64,000 nucleotides of DNA from Tupaia tana (Eukaryota > Chordata > Mammalia > Scandentia > Tupaiidae). The notes below the pieces were generated by a model. The model ran no database searches, was not told the origin of the DNA, and saw nothing but the letters and a program-made list of their open reading frames with translations. Positions 22,127-31,222 of the stretch are shown one piece after another; positions within the stretch are counted from its first letter, which is position 1, and every line of letters starts with the position of its first letter. Both the position numbers and the translations under genes were made by a program. The DNA is taken from contig JAKSZU010000016.1 of assembly GCA_026018925.1 (NCBI GenBank), forward strand, positions 31,772,877-31,836,876. The letters are read 5' to 3'.

Positions 22127-22270
22127 CTCAATACAGAATAAAGTTTAGAAAATTAGAAATATTGCACCGATTTTAAAGAAAATCTGTTGCCACTGCCCTC
22201 AATACAGAATAAAGTTTAGAAAATTGGAAATATTGCACCGATTTTAAAGAAAATCTGTTGCCACTGCCCT
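22127..22270. repeat. 71-bp tandem duplication
   Basis: Two head-to-tail copies of a 71-bp unit starting 'ctcaatacagaataaag' (22127 and 22198), with one visible mismatch (aattag versus aattgg). Unique sequence, no mobile element inside. Confidence 0.95.
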
Positions 22271-22384
22271 TTTGCTGCATTTCCACAATGAAAAGTAAAA
22301 TCTTTGCCTCACATAGCTGAAGAAACCAGAAGAAATTGCACAGAAGCAAGGCTTGATTCAGCAGCTCAGAGATGAGCTTCAAAG

Positions 22385-22558
22385 AGGCCAGCAGGTGGCG
22401 TGATGGTTAAGGCACTGGGTTCTCACATGACCAAACACAGTTCCAGTCCCAGATCTGGCAGCTTGCTTTCTCACTTTCCCTCTCTCTCTTGCTCTGTCCC
22501 CCTCTGGTAAAATTTAAATAAATAAAGTTAAATAAAAAAATTCTTTTTTTTAAGAAAA
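22385..22558 (+). mobile_element. SINE-S copy with target duplication
   Basis: 'aggccagcaggtggcgtgat', 'gttccagtcccagatctgg', CT-rich part, A/T tail. Flanks 'agagatgagcttcaaag' and 'agaggtgagattcaaag' are a 17-bp duplication with two mismatches. Confidence 0.9.
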
Positions 22559-23212
22559 AGAGGTGAGATTCAAAGGCAGTTTCTTGCCTTTCTCTTCTCT
22601 GCCTTCTGCAGGGCAGGCTAACCCCAAAGCACCCTGCATGGTTACAGTATGGGCCCACCTCCTTTCTGGCTACAGGCTTTCTTATTTACACCCTTTAGAA
22701 TAAGGCTTACTTTCGTTTTCAAATAAAAATAAATACGACTTTATGTCAAAGGTGCAACATGTAAAGAAGAAAAGAAAGTAACTAAAGTAATAATAACTAA
22801 AATGCGTAATAAATACAAATTATATAGATAAGAGGAATACATTGCTTTTTATAAAATAGTCCCAAATACTCTGAGATTTAGATTTATGGAGAATTGAGCT
22901 ATACTGGAATACTAAAGAAAAATCAGAAATATTAGGAATAGCTGCTCCATGTTTTTGTGTGTGTGTTGGAGAGGTGATTTTGCAATTATAATCTCTCAGG
23001 AAACACCCCTTTGGTGGCTGTAATGCACCATTGTAATACATATATATCTATTAATATGATTGGTGAGATGGTCTCTCTTTAGATATAACCATTCTAATGA
23101 GAAAACAAAAATAGGTGGCTGGGCTTTCAAATAATAGGTTTCCCATTACTTCAAAGTGCATAGTAAGCGGACTATGACAATTAACCCTACAGATGACATG
23201 GATAAAATGAAT
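22559..23212. other. Unassigned unique DNA, no gene seen
   Basis: No repeat or coding signal recognised. Confidence 0.5.
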
Positions 23213-23213
23213 C

Positions 23214-23482
23214 TTTTTTTTTTTTTTTTGAGAAGTTTTTGCTATAGGGTGTGTGCACTCACCAGAAAGACAGAGAGAAATGGAGAGACAGAAAGCAAGA
23301 AATCACCCCCACCCCCACCCCCAACCAGGGGAGATGGCCACGCCATAATCTTTTCTCCTCCATTCTCTTCTTGGGATCTTGGGCACACATGCACACGTGC
23401 CCAGCGTGAGTTCCACTGGGTCCAAAACTCAAACCGCAGTTGACTACATGTGAGTCCAGCAATGTAGCCATCTGCTGGTCCC
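23214..23482 (-). mobile_element. SINE-L copy, antisense
   Basis: T-run, 'gctatagggtgtgtgcactc', GA-rich part, a C-rich expansion ('acccccacccccacccccaa') where the C6/G6 repeat normally lies, body, then head end 'catctgctggtccc'. Part of the head near the A box is deleted. Confidence 0.9.
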
Positions 23483-23600
23483 AATACAATAAATCTTAAT
23501 GTTATGTGCTTTTTAACATTATTTTCCTGAATGGTATATATTTCATACCACTATAGTTTTATAAGCATTTGCTCAATCTCATATCAAATTTCTCATATGC

Positions 23601-23695
23601 AAGACCAGCAAGTGGCATGGTGATTAAGGTGCTGGACACTCCCATATGGCTGACAATGGTTCGAGTCCTGGACCTGGTGGCTTGCTTTCTCACTT

Positions 23696-23726
<31 letters not shown>

Positions 23727-23782
23727 AAATTAAAATAAATGAATGAACAAATAAAATTAAATAAACAATTCTTTAAAAAAAA
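23601..23782 (+). mobile_element. SINE-S copy
   Basis: 'gaccagcaagtggcatggtg', 'ggttcgagtcctggacctgg', (CT)n at about 23695-23722, A/T tail. Flanks 'aatttctcatatgcaa' and 'aattctcataagtc' suggest the target duplication. Confidence 0.87.
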
Positions 23783-24554
23783 TTCTCATAAGTCATATTT
23801 AAACTTGAAGTTGATAAAGAATCTTAAAATTCTATAGTGACAATTTATCAACAGCCAAAGTAACTTCATAATATTGGGGGTTTTGTTTTGTTTTGTTTTG
23901 GCTTCATATTATAGAGTCCTATGGCAAAGGGTTAAATGGCTTCACCTATATATCAGCCATATACAAAATCCTGACCTATAAATCACAAATGTAAGATGTT
24001 TATTCTTGGATTGACTTGGAGGAAACATAAAATCTCTGTCTCTTTCTCTTATCTCTAGTGTGAGAATAATAGCTGTGTTCCCTAATTCATTTGGGTTAGG
24101 AAAGCTCATTTGGAAATTAGAGCTCAGAAGCAAAACAAAAGCTATTCAGAATCTCTTGATTCAAATATTTCTTTTTCAAATTTGTTAGGCAATTAATCTC
24201 AAGCTAGACCACAGTTTCTGGAGAGATGTACCAAGTATCAAGGGAGAAGAAAGAGGTAAGTGTGTAGAGTGGAACAAAACTGGTTAAGTGCATTCTGGCC
24301 ATCAGTGTGGAGACAGAGACTGCAGTCAGATGGCCCTCACATGAGCCTGGTTCAGATTGCTAACACTTGGATAAATTTGAGTATCATGAAAATGTAAAAC
24401 ATCAAAAAAAAAAAAAAAAAAAAAAGGAAGTCCCCATTTTCCAAACGTAAAGCTTAATTCATAGAAGAGGAATACTCTACCACCACTGCTGAAGGCTCTT
24501 CTTTATGGGAATGCTCCAAGGGACAGCTAGCTGACAGTCTCTTATTAATCCCCA
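23783..24554. other. Unassigned unique DNA with an A-run
   Basis: No gene. A run of about 23 A at 24403-24425 is not preceded by a recognisable SINE or by a processed pseudogene I can identify. Confidence 0.5.
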
Positions 24555-24815
24555 ATCCTTCAGTGTAGGATGCCAACTATATTTCTATCCCAGGACATTA
24601 GCACTTGCTGTTCCCTCATCTGAGCAATTGTTCTCCATGTCTTTGCACCATCAGCTCATTCCAGTCTCTTCTCAGGTGCAATTATTGGAGAGATCTTTCT
24701 TGATCCCTCACTCAAAGTAAATGACTCCATTTTCCTATCCCTGCCTAGCATTCCTTGCCCACCATCATTACTCTGTGGATATAGAGAAACCTGATTCCCT
24801 CCATTGCTTTCGGTT
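24555..24815 (+). mobile_element. L2 LINE 3' fragment
   Basis: 'agcacttgctgttccctcat', 'gtctcttctcaggtgcaat' and 'gagatctttcttgatccctc' follow the L2 3' region. Diverged and non-coding. Confidence 0.65.
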
Positions 24816-24817
24816 TA

Positions 24818-25000
24818 TTTAATAGCTGGTAATCACTTATCAAATGCTTTCCATGTGCCAGACCATGCTAAGCAATTCATGCATATTATATCTCTAAATT
24901 CTCATCATAGCACTAAAAGATATATAGCTCCATATTACAAATTAGGAAAATAATTGTACAGAGATTAAGGACCTGCCCTAAATCACAGGGCAAAAACAGG
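24818..25000 (-). mobile_element. MIR SINE, antisense
   Basis: 'cacttatcaaatgctttcca', 'tgtgccagaccatgctaagc', 'attacaaattaggaaaata' and 'agagattaaggacctgccc' in the MIR antisense order. Well recognisable. Confidence 0.85.
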
Positions 25001-25169
25001 TGATCCATGACTAATCAACACCAATTAACTGAGCAACTACTGAATCCAGGGGGTGGAGGAGAGAGTAGGAGAGGTTCAGAAAAAACATTTAACAGGCACA
25101 AGAACATGTGTAAACAAACAAATGGAATGGTATACCCAACAGAGCAAGAAAGAAAAAATGTTGTCCATT

Positions 25170-25240
25170 ATATATACATATATTATATACATATATTATA
25201 TAATATATTATAAATATTATATATATATATATATATATAA
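25170..25240. repeat. AT-rich tract upstream of the MITE
   Basis: 'tatatacatatattatatac' blocks merging into (AT)n. A similar tract, 25311-25362, follows the MITE. Confidence 0.9.
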
Positions 25241-25314
25241 TTGGGTTGTCAGAAAAGTTATGATGCATTTTTGCATAGAAAAACATGTCATGACTTTCCT
25301 GACCACCTAATACA
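25239..25314. mobile_element. Mariner-like palindromic MITE, longer copy
   Basis: 'ttgggttgtcagaaaagtta' is mirrored by 'catgactttcctgaccacct'. The centre ('gcatttttgcatagaaaaac') continues the palindrome. About 72 bp, embedded in AT-rich DNA that obscures the TA target site. Confidence 0.8.
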
Positions 25315-25365
25315 TATAAAATGCATATATTATATATTATATATATATATATACATATTGTACCG

Positions 25366-25837
25366 GTTATAGTCCTTCAATGTGATATTGAAGAAGGACA
25401 CCTGTAAAACCCCAAATTTCCCAGAAGTAGAGTTGCTAACTGTGATTTGTAGATGTGCACATTTCATTTTGTCACAGAGTTTTAGAAAGAGTTTTTCCCC
25501 AGACAAGCACTTGTAAATGACATTTATTGTCTTCATAATTTGAGTTTAAAATTGGTTCGGTTTTACAAGTTAAAACATGAACTTTCCAACTGCCAACAGT
25601 GCACGCACAATAGAGATGTGAAAATCCTGGTGATGCTGTTCTGCCTTCTACAACAGTATTACCAATGAGAAAGATTCTGCAATCAAAAGTTAACTGACAA
25701 TTGAATTCATTATGCCTACAGCAAAAATATCTAGTGCATTCTCCTCCAACATCCTGGTCCTGCCCTGAGACGCAGGCAGAAACAGTTGGTGAGATAGTGA
25801 AGTTATAGAATGTTTCTTAAAATAACCAGAGACCAGC
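25366..25837. other. Unassigned unique DNA, no gene seen
   Basis: No repeat or coding signal recognised. Confidence 0.5.
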
Positions 25838-25915
25838 TGCACAGTAAAATCACCTAGAAACTTATCTAAACACCCAATGCTTAGGATCTCTGCAGGTGGG
25901 ACTCAGGGATTATAT

Positions 25916-26143
25916 ATACATATATTGTATATTTGCCAGAGGGTGCATGCACTTGTGAGAGAGAGAGAAGGAAAAGCACCACCAATGGGACCTGGTCACA
26001 CCACAATCTCTTCTCTTCTCATTCTGTTGGGATTTGGGGAGCATACACACCCACGCACACACAGACATATGGTGTGTTTTTCAAATGGCACAGTTGTGTG
26101 TATGGGATCCAGCTCCTGTAACCACCAGGCCATACAATTGGCC
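25916..26143 (-). mobile_element. Old SINE-L copy, antisense, in the MER5A-like element
   Basis: 'gccagagggtgcatgcactt', 'cacaatctcttctcttctc' and head end 'accaccaggccatacaattg'. Old subfamily, decayed CpGs. Confidence 0.8.
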
Positions 26144-26179
26144 CAGATTTCTATATTTTTTAAAAGCTCATAAGGCCAT

Positions 26180-26445
26180 GGAACCAGCAGTTAGTGTAAT
26201 GGCCATGTCGCTGGACTCCCACGTAGTCGACCACAGTTCGAGTCCCAGACATGGTGGCTTAAACTCACGCCGGGCATGTGTGCGTGCGTGCCCAAGATCC
26301 CAAGAGGAGAACGAAGGAGAAGGGATTGTGGCGTGGCCATCCCCCCTGGGGGGTGATTTCTCTCTTTCTATCTCTCTGTCTCTCTCTCTCTGTCTGGCGA
26401 GCGCAAGCGCCCTATAGCAAAAAAAAAAAAAAAAAAAAAAAAAAG
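26180..26445 (+). mobile_element. Young SINE-L in the MER5A-like element
   Basis: 'ggaaccagcagttagtgtaa' is not exact at its first base, but body, C6/G6 repeat and 'gcgcaagcgccctatagc' are intact and an A tail of about 27 follows. Flanks 'aaaagctcataaggccat' and 'aaaactcagaaggtcat' are the target duplication. Confidence 0.93.
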
Positions 26446-26519
26446 AAAACTCAGAAGGTCATTTCAATGTGCAGCTAAGGTTCAGAATCACTGTGTCCAG
26501 TTTTCTGGTATTTCCAAGT

Positions 26520-26672
26520 CTGCACCTACATTAGAATCCCCTGGAACATTTTGATAAAACTCTACCCTTGGCAATATTGATTACATTGGTTTGAGAGCAG
26601 CAATATGAAAAAAAAAAAAACTCCCCAGAGCATTCTAATAGGCAACTAAGGTTGAAAATCATTGGTATAAAT
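26520..26672. mobile_element. Second MER5A-like hAT element
   Basis: 'cattagaatcccctggaaca' ... 'gagcattctaataggcaact' ... 'gaaaatcattgg' repeats the same MER5A-type order, right after the first copy and in the same orientation. Confidence 0.65.
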
Positions 26673-26869
26673 TCTATATTTGCCATTGTAGTCATGCAAT
26701 CTTTTATCATGAAAACATGGATGGATCAATTACAGTCAAGTGTTATGTAATATAAAAATCCAAAAGTGAAGGACTTAGGGTAGCCCTGAAGTTGTCAAGG
26801 AGAAAGGAAGCTCTTCTTTTTTTTTTTTTTTTATTTATTTATTTACTCTTTTGTATAGTTTCCGGAGTC
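26673..26869. other. Unassigned DNA with a T-run
   Basis: No gene. T-run 26817-26832 followed by 'atttatttatttactc'. It could be the tail of an antisense retroelement whose body is not recognisable. Confidence 0.4.
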
Positions 26870-26887
26870 AAAATGTATTCTTAGACA

Positions 26888-27101
26888 GGGACCAGCAGGT
26901 GGTGTGGTGATTAAGGTGCTAGACACTCCCATGTGGCTGACCACGGTTCAAGTCCTGGACCTAGTGACTTGCTTTCTCACTTTCCCTCTCTCTTGCTCTG
27001 TGTGTGTGTATGTGTGTGTGTGTGTGTGTATGTCTGGTCAAATTAAAATGAGTGAATAAATAAAATTAAGCAACATAACTTTTCAAAAAATTATACAATA
27101 A
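26888..27101 (+). mobile_element. SINE-S copy with perfect 18-bp target duplication
   Basis: 'gggaccagcaggtggtgtgg', 'ggttcaagtcctggacctag', a (TG)n stretch at about 27000-27030 and an A/T tail. 'aaaatgtattcttagaca' occurs immediately before (26870-26887) and after (27102-27119). Confidence 0.95.
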
Positions 27102-27119
27102 AAAATGTATTCTTAGACA

Positions 27120-27639
27120 AATTATATAAATTGCATAAACTAAGACTAAGAATAGATCAGACATTTATGACAGGCCTCAGATAAGGGTCAGTTTCTTATT
27201 ACTCAGAATTTTCAGGTTCAGAAATGTTAAGTCTTCAAAAAATTTTTCTCGAAATCTTGTGCAGGCTTGCAGGACAGACAGGGTTTTCTTATCTTCCTTA
27301 TTTTGCCACTTCCCTTTTCCCTTATGCTGGTGGCTCCTGATCATTACATGGTATTTACATTTTGATATTTCATCACTCTCTAATAATTATCACATCCAGA
27401 GCTGCAAATGTCCTCGGCTCTCATGAAATCATTCAGTCTTCAAATTCACCTCCTCCAGGAGCCTGGCCACAATTTCTTTCTCTGTCCAAAGTCAAAGCTC
27501 TGAGTCCCTTTCTGTCCCTTTCTTTATTTTCTGGATCAAGTCAGAAGTAATATAGTGTAAATTCTTCCCCTTCATAGGTCTAATGTCTATCTTTTTCTCT
27601 CCCCCTCCACAAACTACACTATATTATCTCTTTGTTTTT
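27120..27639. other. Unassigned DNA, possibly old LINE sequence
   Basis: No gene. The stretch 27390-27560 is pyrimidine-rich and might continue the L2 reading that follows, but I cannot support a call. Confidence 0.35.
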
Positions 27640-28215
27640 CAAATACGAATTATTGAATTGTATCATTCTTATTCTCCCTCCGTTGCCTCACCAGTATCAT
27701 TTATACACTGCCAGCATACTAAACTTGCTTGAGCATACTTCTCATCTTATCATTTTCTTAGCTATAAACTTTCATGGCTCTGTGTTATCTACCACTTCTC
27801 AACTAAATCTTCTTTTTCGGAGACATTATCCATCGATTATTTTTTTTTATTTATTTATTTTTAGATTTTTACCATAGATTGTGTGCACTGAGACAGACAG
27901 AAGGGGAAAATCAAGTCACCCTTGACCAGGGAGATGACACACCACAATCCCTTCTCCTCCATTGTCCTCTCCAGATTTTGGACATGTACATGTACGTACC
28001 AAAAGTGTTTTTCAAGCCGCCAGGTCCAGGAATGGAACCATGAAGTTGGCCAGGTGGGATCCAGTGCCTTAACTACCATGCTAACTGCTGGCCCAATATC
28101 CTACAATTTTATGCTGCTATTCAGTTCTTAAATCCCCAACCCTTTCCATAATGGTTACTTTCTTTATTTCTTCACTATGTCTTGACTTGCTTCCATGGTT
28201 AATTCTGCTTGCCAA
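27640..28215 (+). mobile_element. L2 LINE 3' region, split by a SINE
   Basis: 'ccgttgcctcaccagtatca' and 'tcttttttcg'-like segments before the SINE, and 'cctttccataatggttactt' and 'gacttgcttccatggttaat' after it, fit the L2 3' region loosely. Confidence 0.45.
27841..28095 (-). mobile_element. SINE-L copy, antisense, in L2
   Basis: T-rich tail, 'accatagattgtgtgcactg', 'cacaatcccttctcctcc', body, and head end 'catgctaactgctggccca'. Confidence 0.85.
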
Positions 28216-29399
28216 ACTCTACTGATGCTCAACCGCCCAATAAGTTAAATATAAAAACCACTGTGACAAAGTAGCTCGTTTTAAAGTTCAGGATGAGAGT
28301 CTAAATAGGCTAAAGTTAGCATTTAGATAACTAACCCTATCAAGTAAACTGTGAAGTGCATTTTATATTTGTGGTGGAATCAGGATCACTCAGGGGAACA
28401 AACTGGACTTGATACCCATTTCCTCTGGAACCACCGATGTATGTCAGGTTCTGCTGACTCTATTAACGTCAAACGCTGCTCATTTCCATGAAGACCAGAG
28501 GAGCAGGAATCAGGAGACAGTAATGCTCCACAATAATTGAGCCCTAGAAAGGTAGTGTAACCCCAAAACACAGTAAAAAAGGAGACTCAAAATTAAAAAC
28601 AAGTATGGCTTCCTCGCTTGAGCGGTCTTCCAATCTCGGGGAAAGACAGTCGAGACTTACTGAGCATATATAATATCATGAAGCACATGCCTTAAGCACT
28701 TTGTTATTTGAACATTTACAGGGGAAACAGAAAGTATTTGTTGTTCGGAATTAATTTTACAGGTCACTGCCATTACACAAAATTGTTCTGGACTTCTCCC
28801 AGGGTAAAAAGTTTCCAGAATGGCAGTTTCCACTGGGCTCCTGCAGAAAGCAAAAAGACTCCATAGGAGCTGGGATATTGCATGGCAGGTGATGCCTGGC
28901 GATATAAAATTACATTGCAGCCGAGCACCTTGGGAGAAGGGCACAAGATCACTCCCATGGGGTTATGTGTTTATGTTTTCATTTTCAATTTGGACATGTA
29001 CGGTATGCAGGCAGGGGTAAATTATTATCTTCTTGTGATGTCAGATCTTTGTCAGATTTTTGTTTTTTTTTTATATTGAATCACCCAGGGTTGTATGTGG
29101 CTGTTCCTACGAATAAAATGCATTTTGCTGAGTTTGGGGATATAGTTCTTTCATTATTTTCAAAAGAAATGTTGAATTGCCTTTCTGGAGCACAGTTTTC
29201 AATCCCTCTGCGTTTTTCTTGCACGTACTCTAGTCATTGAGGCTATAGAACTCAGGAGAAAAAAGATGTTGGGGGGAGTGAAAGTCATGTTTTAAATAAA
29301 ATGTACGTGGTGAGCTTTTTCACCCACAGAAAGTGCCTTTCCCAACATTCGCACACTTCAGAGTGCTTCCTTGGGGCTCTCTGCATGTGCTTAGTTCAG
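28216..29399. other. Repeat-poor unique DNA, no gene seen
   Basis: Several overlapping open frames of 61-95 codons occur on both strands at 28.4-29.2 kb, but none has a domain, a coding bias I can see or bounding splice sites. It may be conserved non-coding DNA. Confidence 0.45.
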
Positions 29400-29550
29400 T
29401 GGTGGTACCTCTCTGCTACCCCATCATTTTCATCCTTGTCTCTCTTCCTTCCTCTCCCACTAGACATGGATGTCCTTTAGAATGTGAACTGGGTCACTTA
29501 TTTGCATTTCCATTACCTAAAACAATGCTCAGTAAACAAGTAATGAATCA
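29400..29550 (+). mobile_element. L2 LINE 3' end
   Basis: 'cctctcccactagacatgga' ... 'gaatgtgaactgggtcac' ... 'aatgctcagtaaacaagtaa' follows the L2 3' end (actagactgtgagctcc ... tgctcaataaatg). Confidence 0.6.
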
Positions 29551-29970
29551 GGAATGTAAGTGTGTGCTCTTACACATGCAAGAATTGGAACATACATTTA
29601 TATAAGGATTAAAGCAAAGACTGAAATTACAGTAAAATGGAAAGATACAAGAATAGACACCAGTGCTTAAGAGGGAAAATATTAGAAATGGTCAGAGAAA
29701 GATTTGAGACCATTTTTTTGTTTTAACTTTTCAGAAGTGTGGGAGAGTCCTTGCAAGAAAAACTAACAAGACAGAAACTTCCCTCTGTAAGGCCAGGCTC
29801 AGATCAGTGACTGATCACTCTCCATAGTACATAGTGCTCTTCTAGTGACAAAAATCAAAGGACACAAGTGAAAGGATCTAAAGGACTCCATTCAAGGGAA
29901 GAGACTATCATAGGGAGAAAGTCAATGATAATTGAAAAGATTAAAAGTGAAAGAGGCAGAATTTTGTTGG
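29551..29970. other. Unassigned unique DNA, no gene seen
   Basis: No repeat or coding signal recognised. Confidence 0.5.
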
Positions 29971-29971
29971 G

Positions 29972-30121
29972 GGGCTGGCAGGTGGCATAGCGGTTAAGGG
30001 CATTGGACTCCCACATGGCTGACCACAGTTCAAGTCCCAGACCTGGAGGCTTGATTTCTCATTTTCCCTCTCTCTCCCTCTCTCTTGCTCTCACTCTCTG
30101 TCCCTCTCCAGTCAAATTTAA

Positions 30122-30165
<44 letters not shown>

Positions 30166-30250
30166 TATTTAATAAATAAATTAATTTAAATAAATAAGTG
30201 GATTTAAATATTTAATTTTAAATAATTAAACTTAAAATAACTCTTTTTTA
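29972..30250 (+). mobile_element. SINE-S copy with (TA)n tail
   Basis: 'ggggctggcaggtggcatag', 'agttcaagtcccagacctgg', CT-rich part, then the A/T tail has expanded into (TA)n at 30121-30160 and further A/T-rich repeats. Confidence 0.85.
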
Positions 30251-30504
30251 AAGGATTTTATTGGAGTGTAATTTGTGTACGAATGTTTATCTATAGACAA
30301 AATTTGGAATGCACTAGTATCAATGAAAACAGACCTAATCTAACCAATGTTTATGCACTAGATTCAAATACTATAATAGTATTTAAAAACAGGTATGTCT
30401 GGAACTCTCCATATGGAACCAGAGAGGTTTTCAAGAGCTTATTGTTCTTGGAAATGCCCACTAGAATCACGATTTCAAATGTCCTACTTGTATATTGTTT
30501 TTAA
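30251..30504. other. Unassigned unique DNA, no gene seen
   Basis: No repeat or coding signal recognised. Confidence 0.45.
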
Positions 30505-30700
30505 GGGGTTTAGTTTCTGGAGTCAGGCAATCTGCATTCTAATCCTAAATTCTAAATCTGGTGCTTGCTACCCATGTGACTCTAAGTTTCATAATTTCTC
30601 TGAATCCAGTTACTGCAGATGAAATATGTGCTACTTACTCATTTGGGTTTTGCGAGGTTGCAGTAAGACGACACATGGCAAACAGTAAAAATATCGCTTG
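30505..30700 (+). mobile_element. MIR SINE, sense
   Basis: 'tctggagtcaggcaatctgc' (tRNA side), 'ttgctacccatgtgactcta', 'agtttcataatttctctgaa' and 'gttgcagtaagacg' in the MIR sense order. Confidence 0.75.
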
Positions 30701-30961
30701 TTAATGCAAAGATCATCTTATTTAAGGTTCTTGCAATTTCTGTTACATAAAGACTATAAGATGCTACTTGGTGGTTTCCTGATGAGTCTACAGAAGCTGA
30801 GAAAGTGCTATCTGTGGCCCTTTCAAATTGACACTAGGAGAGGAGTTCTGTCTCCCCAAAGATGTTCTTGCATGTTTAAAAGGTGATGAATTTGTTAGAG
30901 CCTAAATGTAATTTTGTTAATGTTGATATGATTTTATTAATACCTCATTCTATTTTGTTCT

Positions 30962-31222
30962 GTTTTTCCCATACAGGCTCTCACTGTCATTTTCCTCCCC
31001 ACCTCAACCTCCCAGCTATGATTATAGCCACCATGCCTGGGTCCTTTTCACACAGGGCCTCACTATGTCGCACAGACCAGCCTCAATCCTACTGCCTGTT
31101 TCCTGAGTAGCGGGGATTACAGGCACGAACAACCAGCCAGCTTTTAGGTTAGACCAGGTCTAAAACTCAGGCCTCCCATGTGGCCCCAGTCTTTGGACTA
31201 CAGTATTTTAGCAACACCTGCC
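30962..31222 (-). mobile_element. Composite SINE: tRNA-like head + two 7SL-like monomers, antisense
   Basis: On the minus strand: a degenerate tRNA-like part (31222 to about 31146), then a 7SL-like monomer (about 31145-31050; plus strand 'gggattacaggcacgaac' and 'ggcctcactatgtcgc'), then a second 7SL-like monomer (about 31042-30972; plus strand 'cacctcaacctcccagct'). A short T-rich run marks the 3' end. Diverged, hence old. Confidence 0.75.

Larger units (their letters stand above)
25838..26495. mobile_element. MER5A-like hAT element split by two SINEs
   Basis: Three pieces join in order: 25838-25915 ('cacagtaaaatcacctagaa', 'gcaggtgggactcaggg'), 26144-26180 ('gatttctatattttttaaaa') and 26463-26495 ('gtgcagctaaggttcagaat'). 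Together they follow a MER5A-type non-autonomous hAT element. The gaps are exactly the SINEs at 25916-26143 and 26180-26445. Confidence 0.7.

Noticed and set aside
24403-24425. A-run as a possible processed pseudogene tail
   Set aside because: No transcript-like sequence or recognisable gene upstream; probably a bare A-run or decayed retroelement tail.
26034-26417. 127-codon plus frame
   Set aside because: It spans two SINE insertions and the CT-rich part of SINE-L; not a gene.
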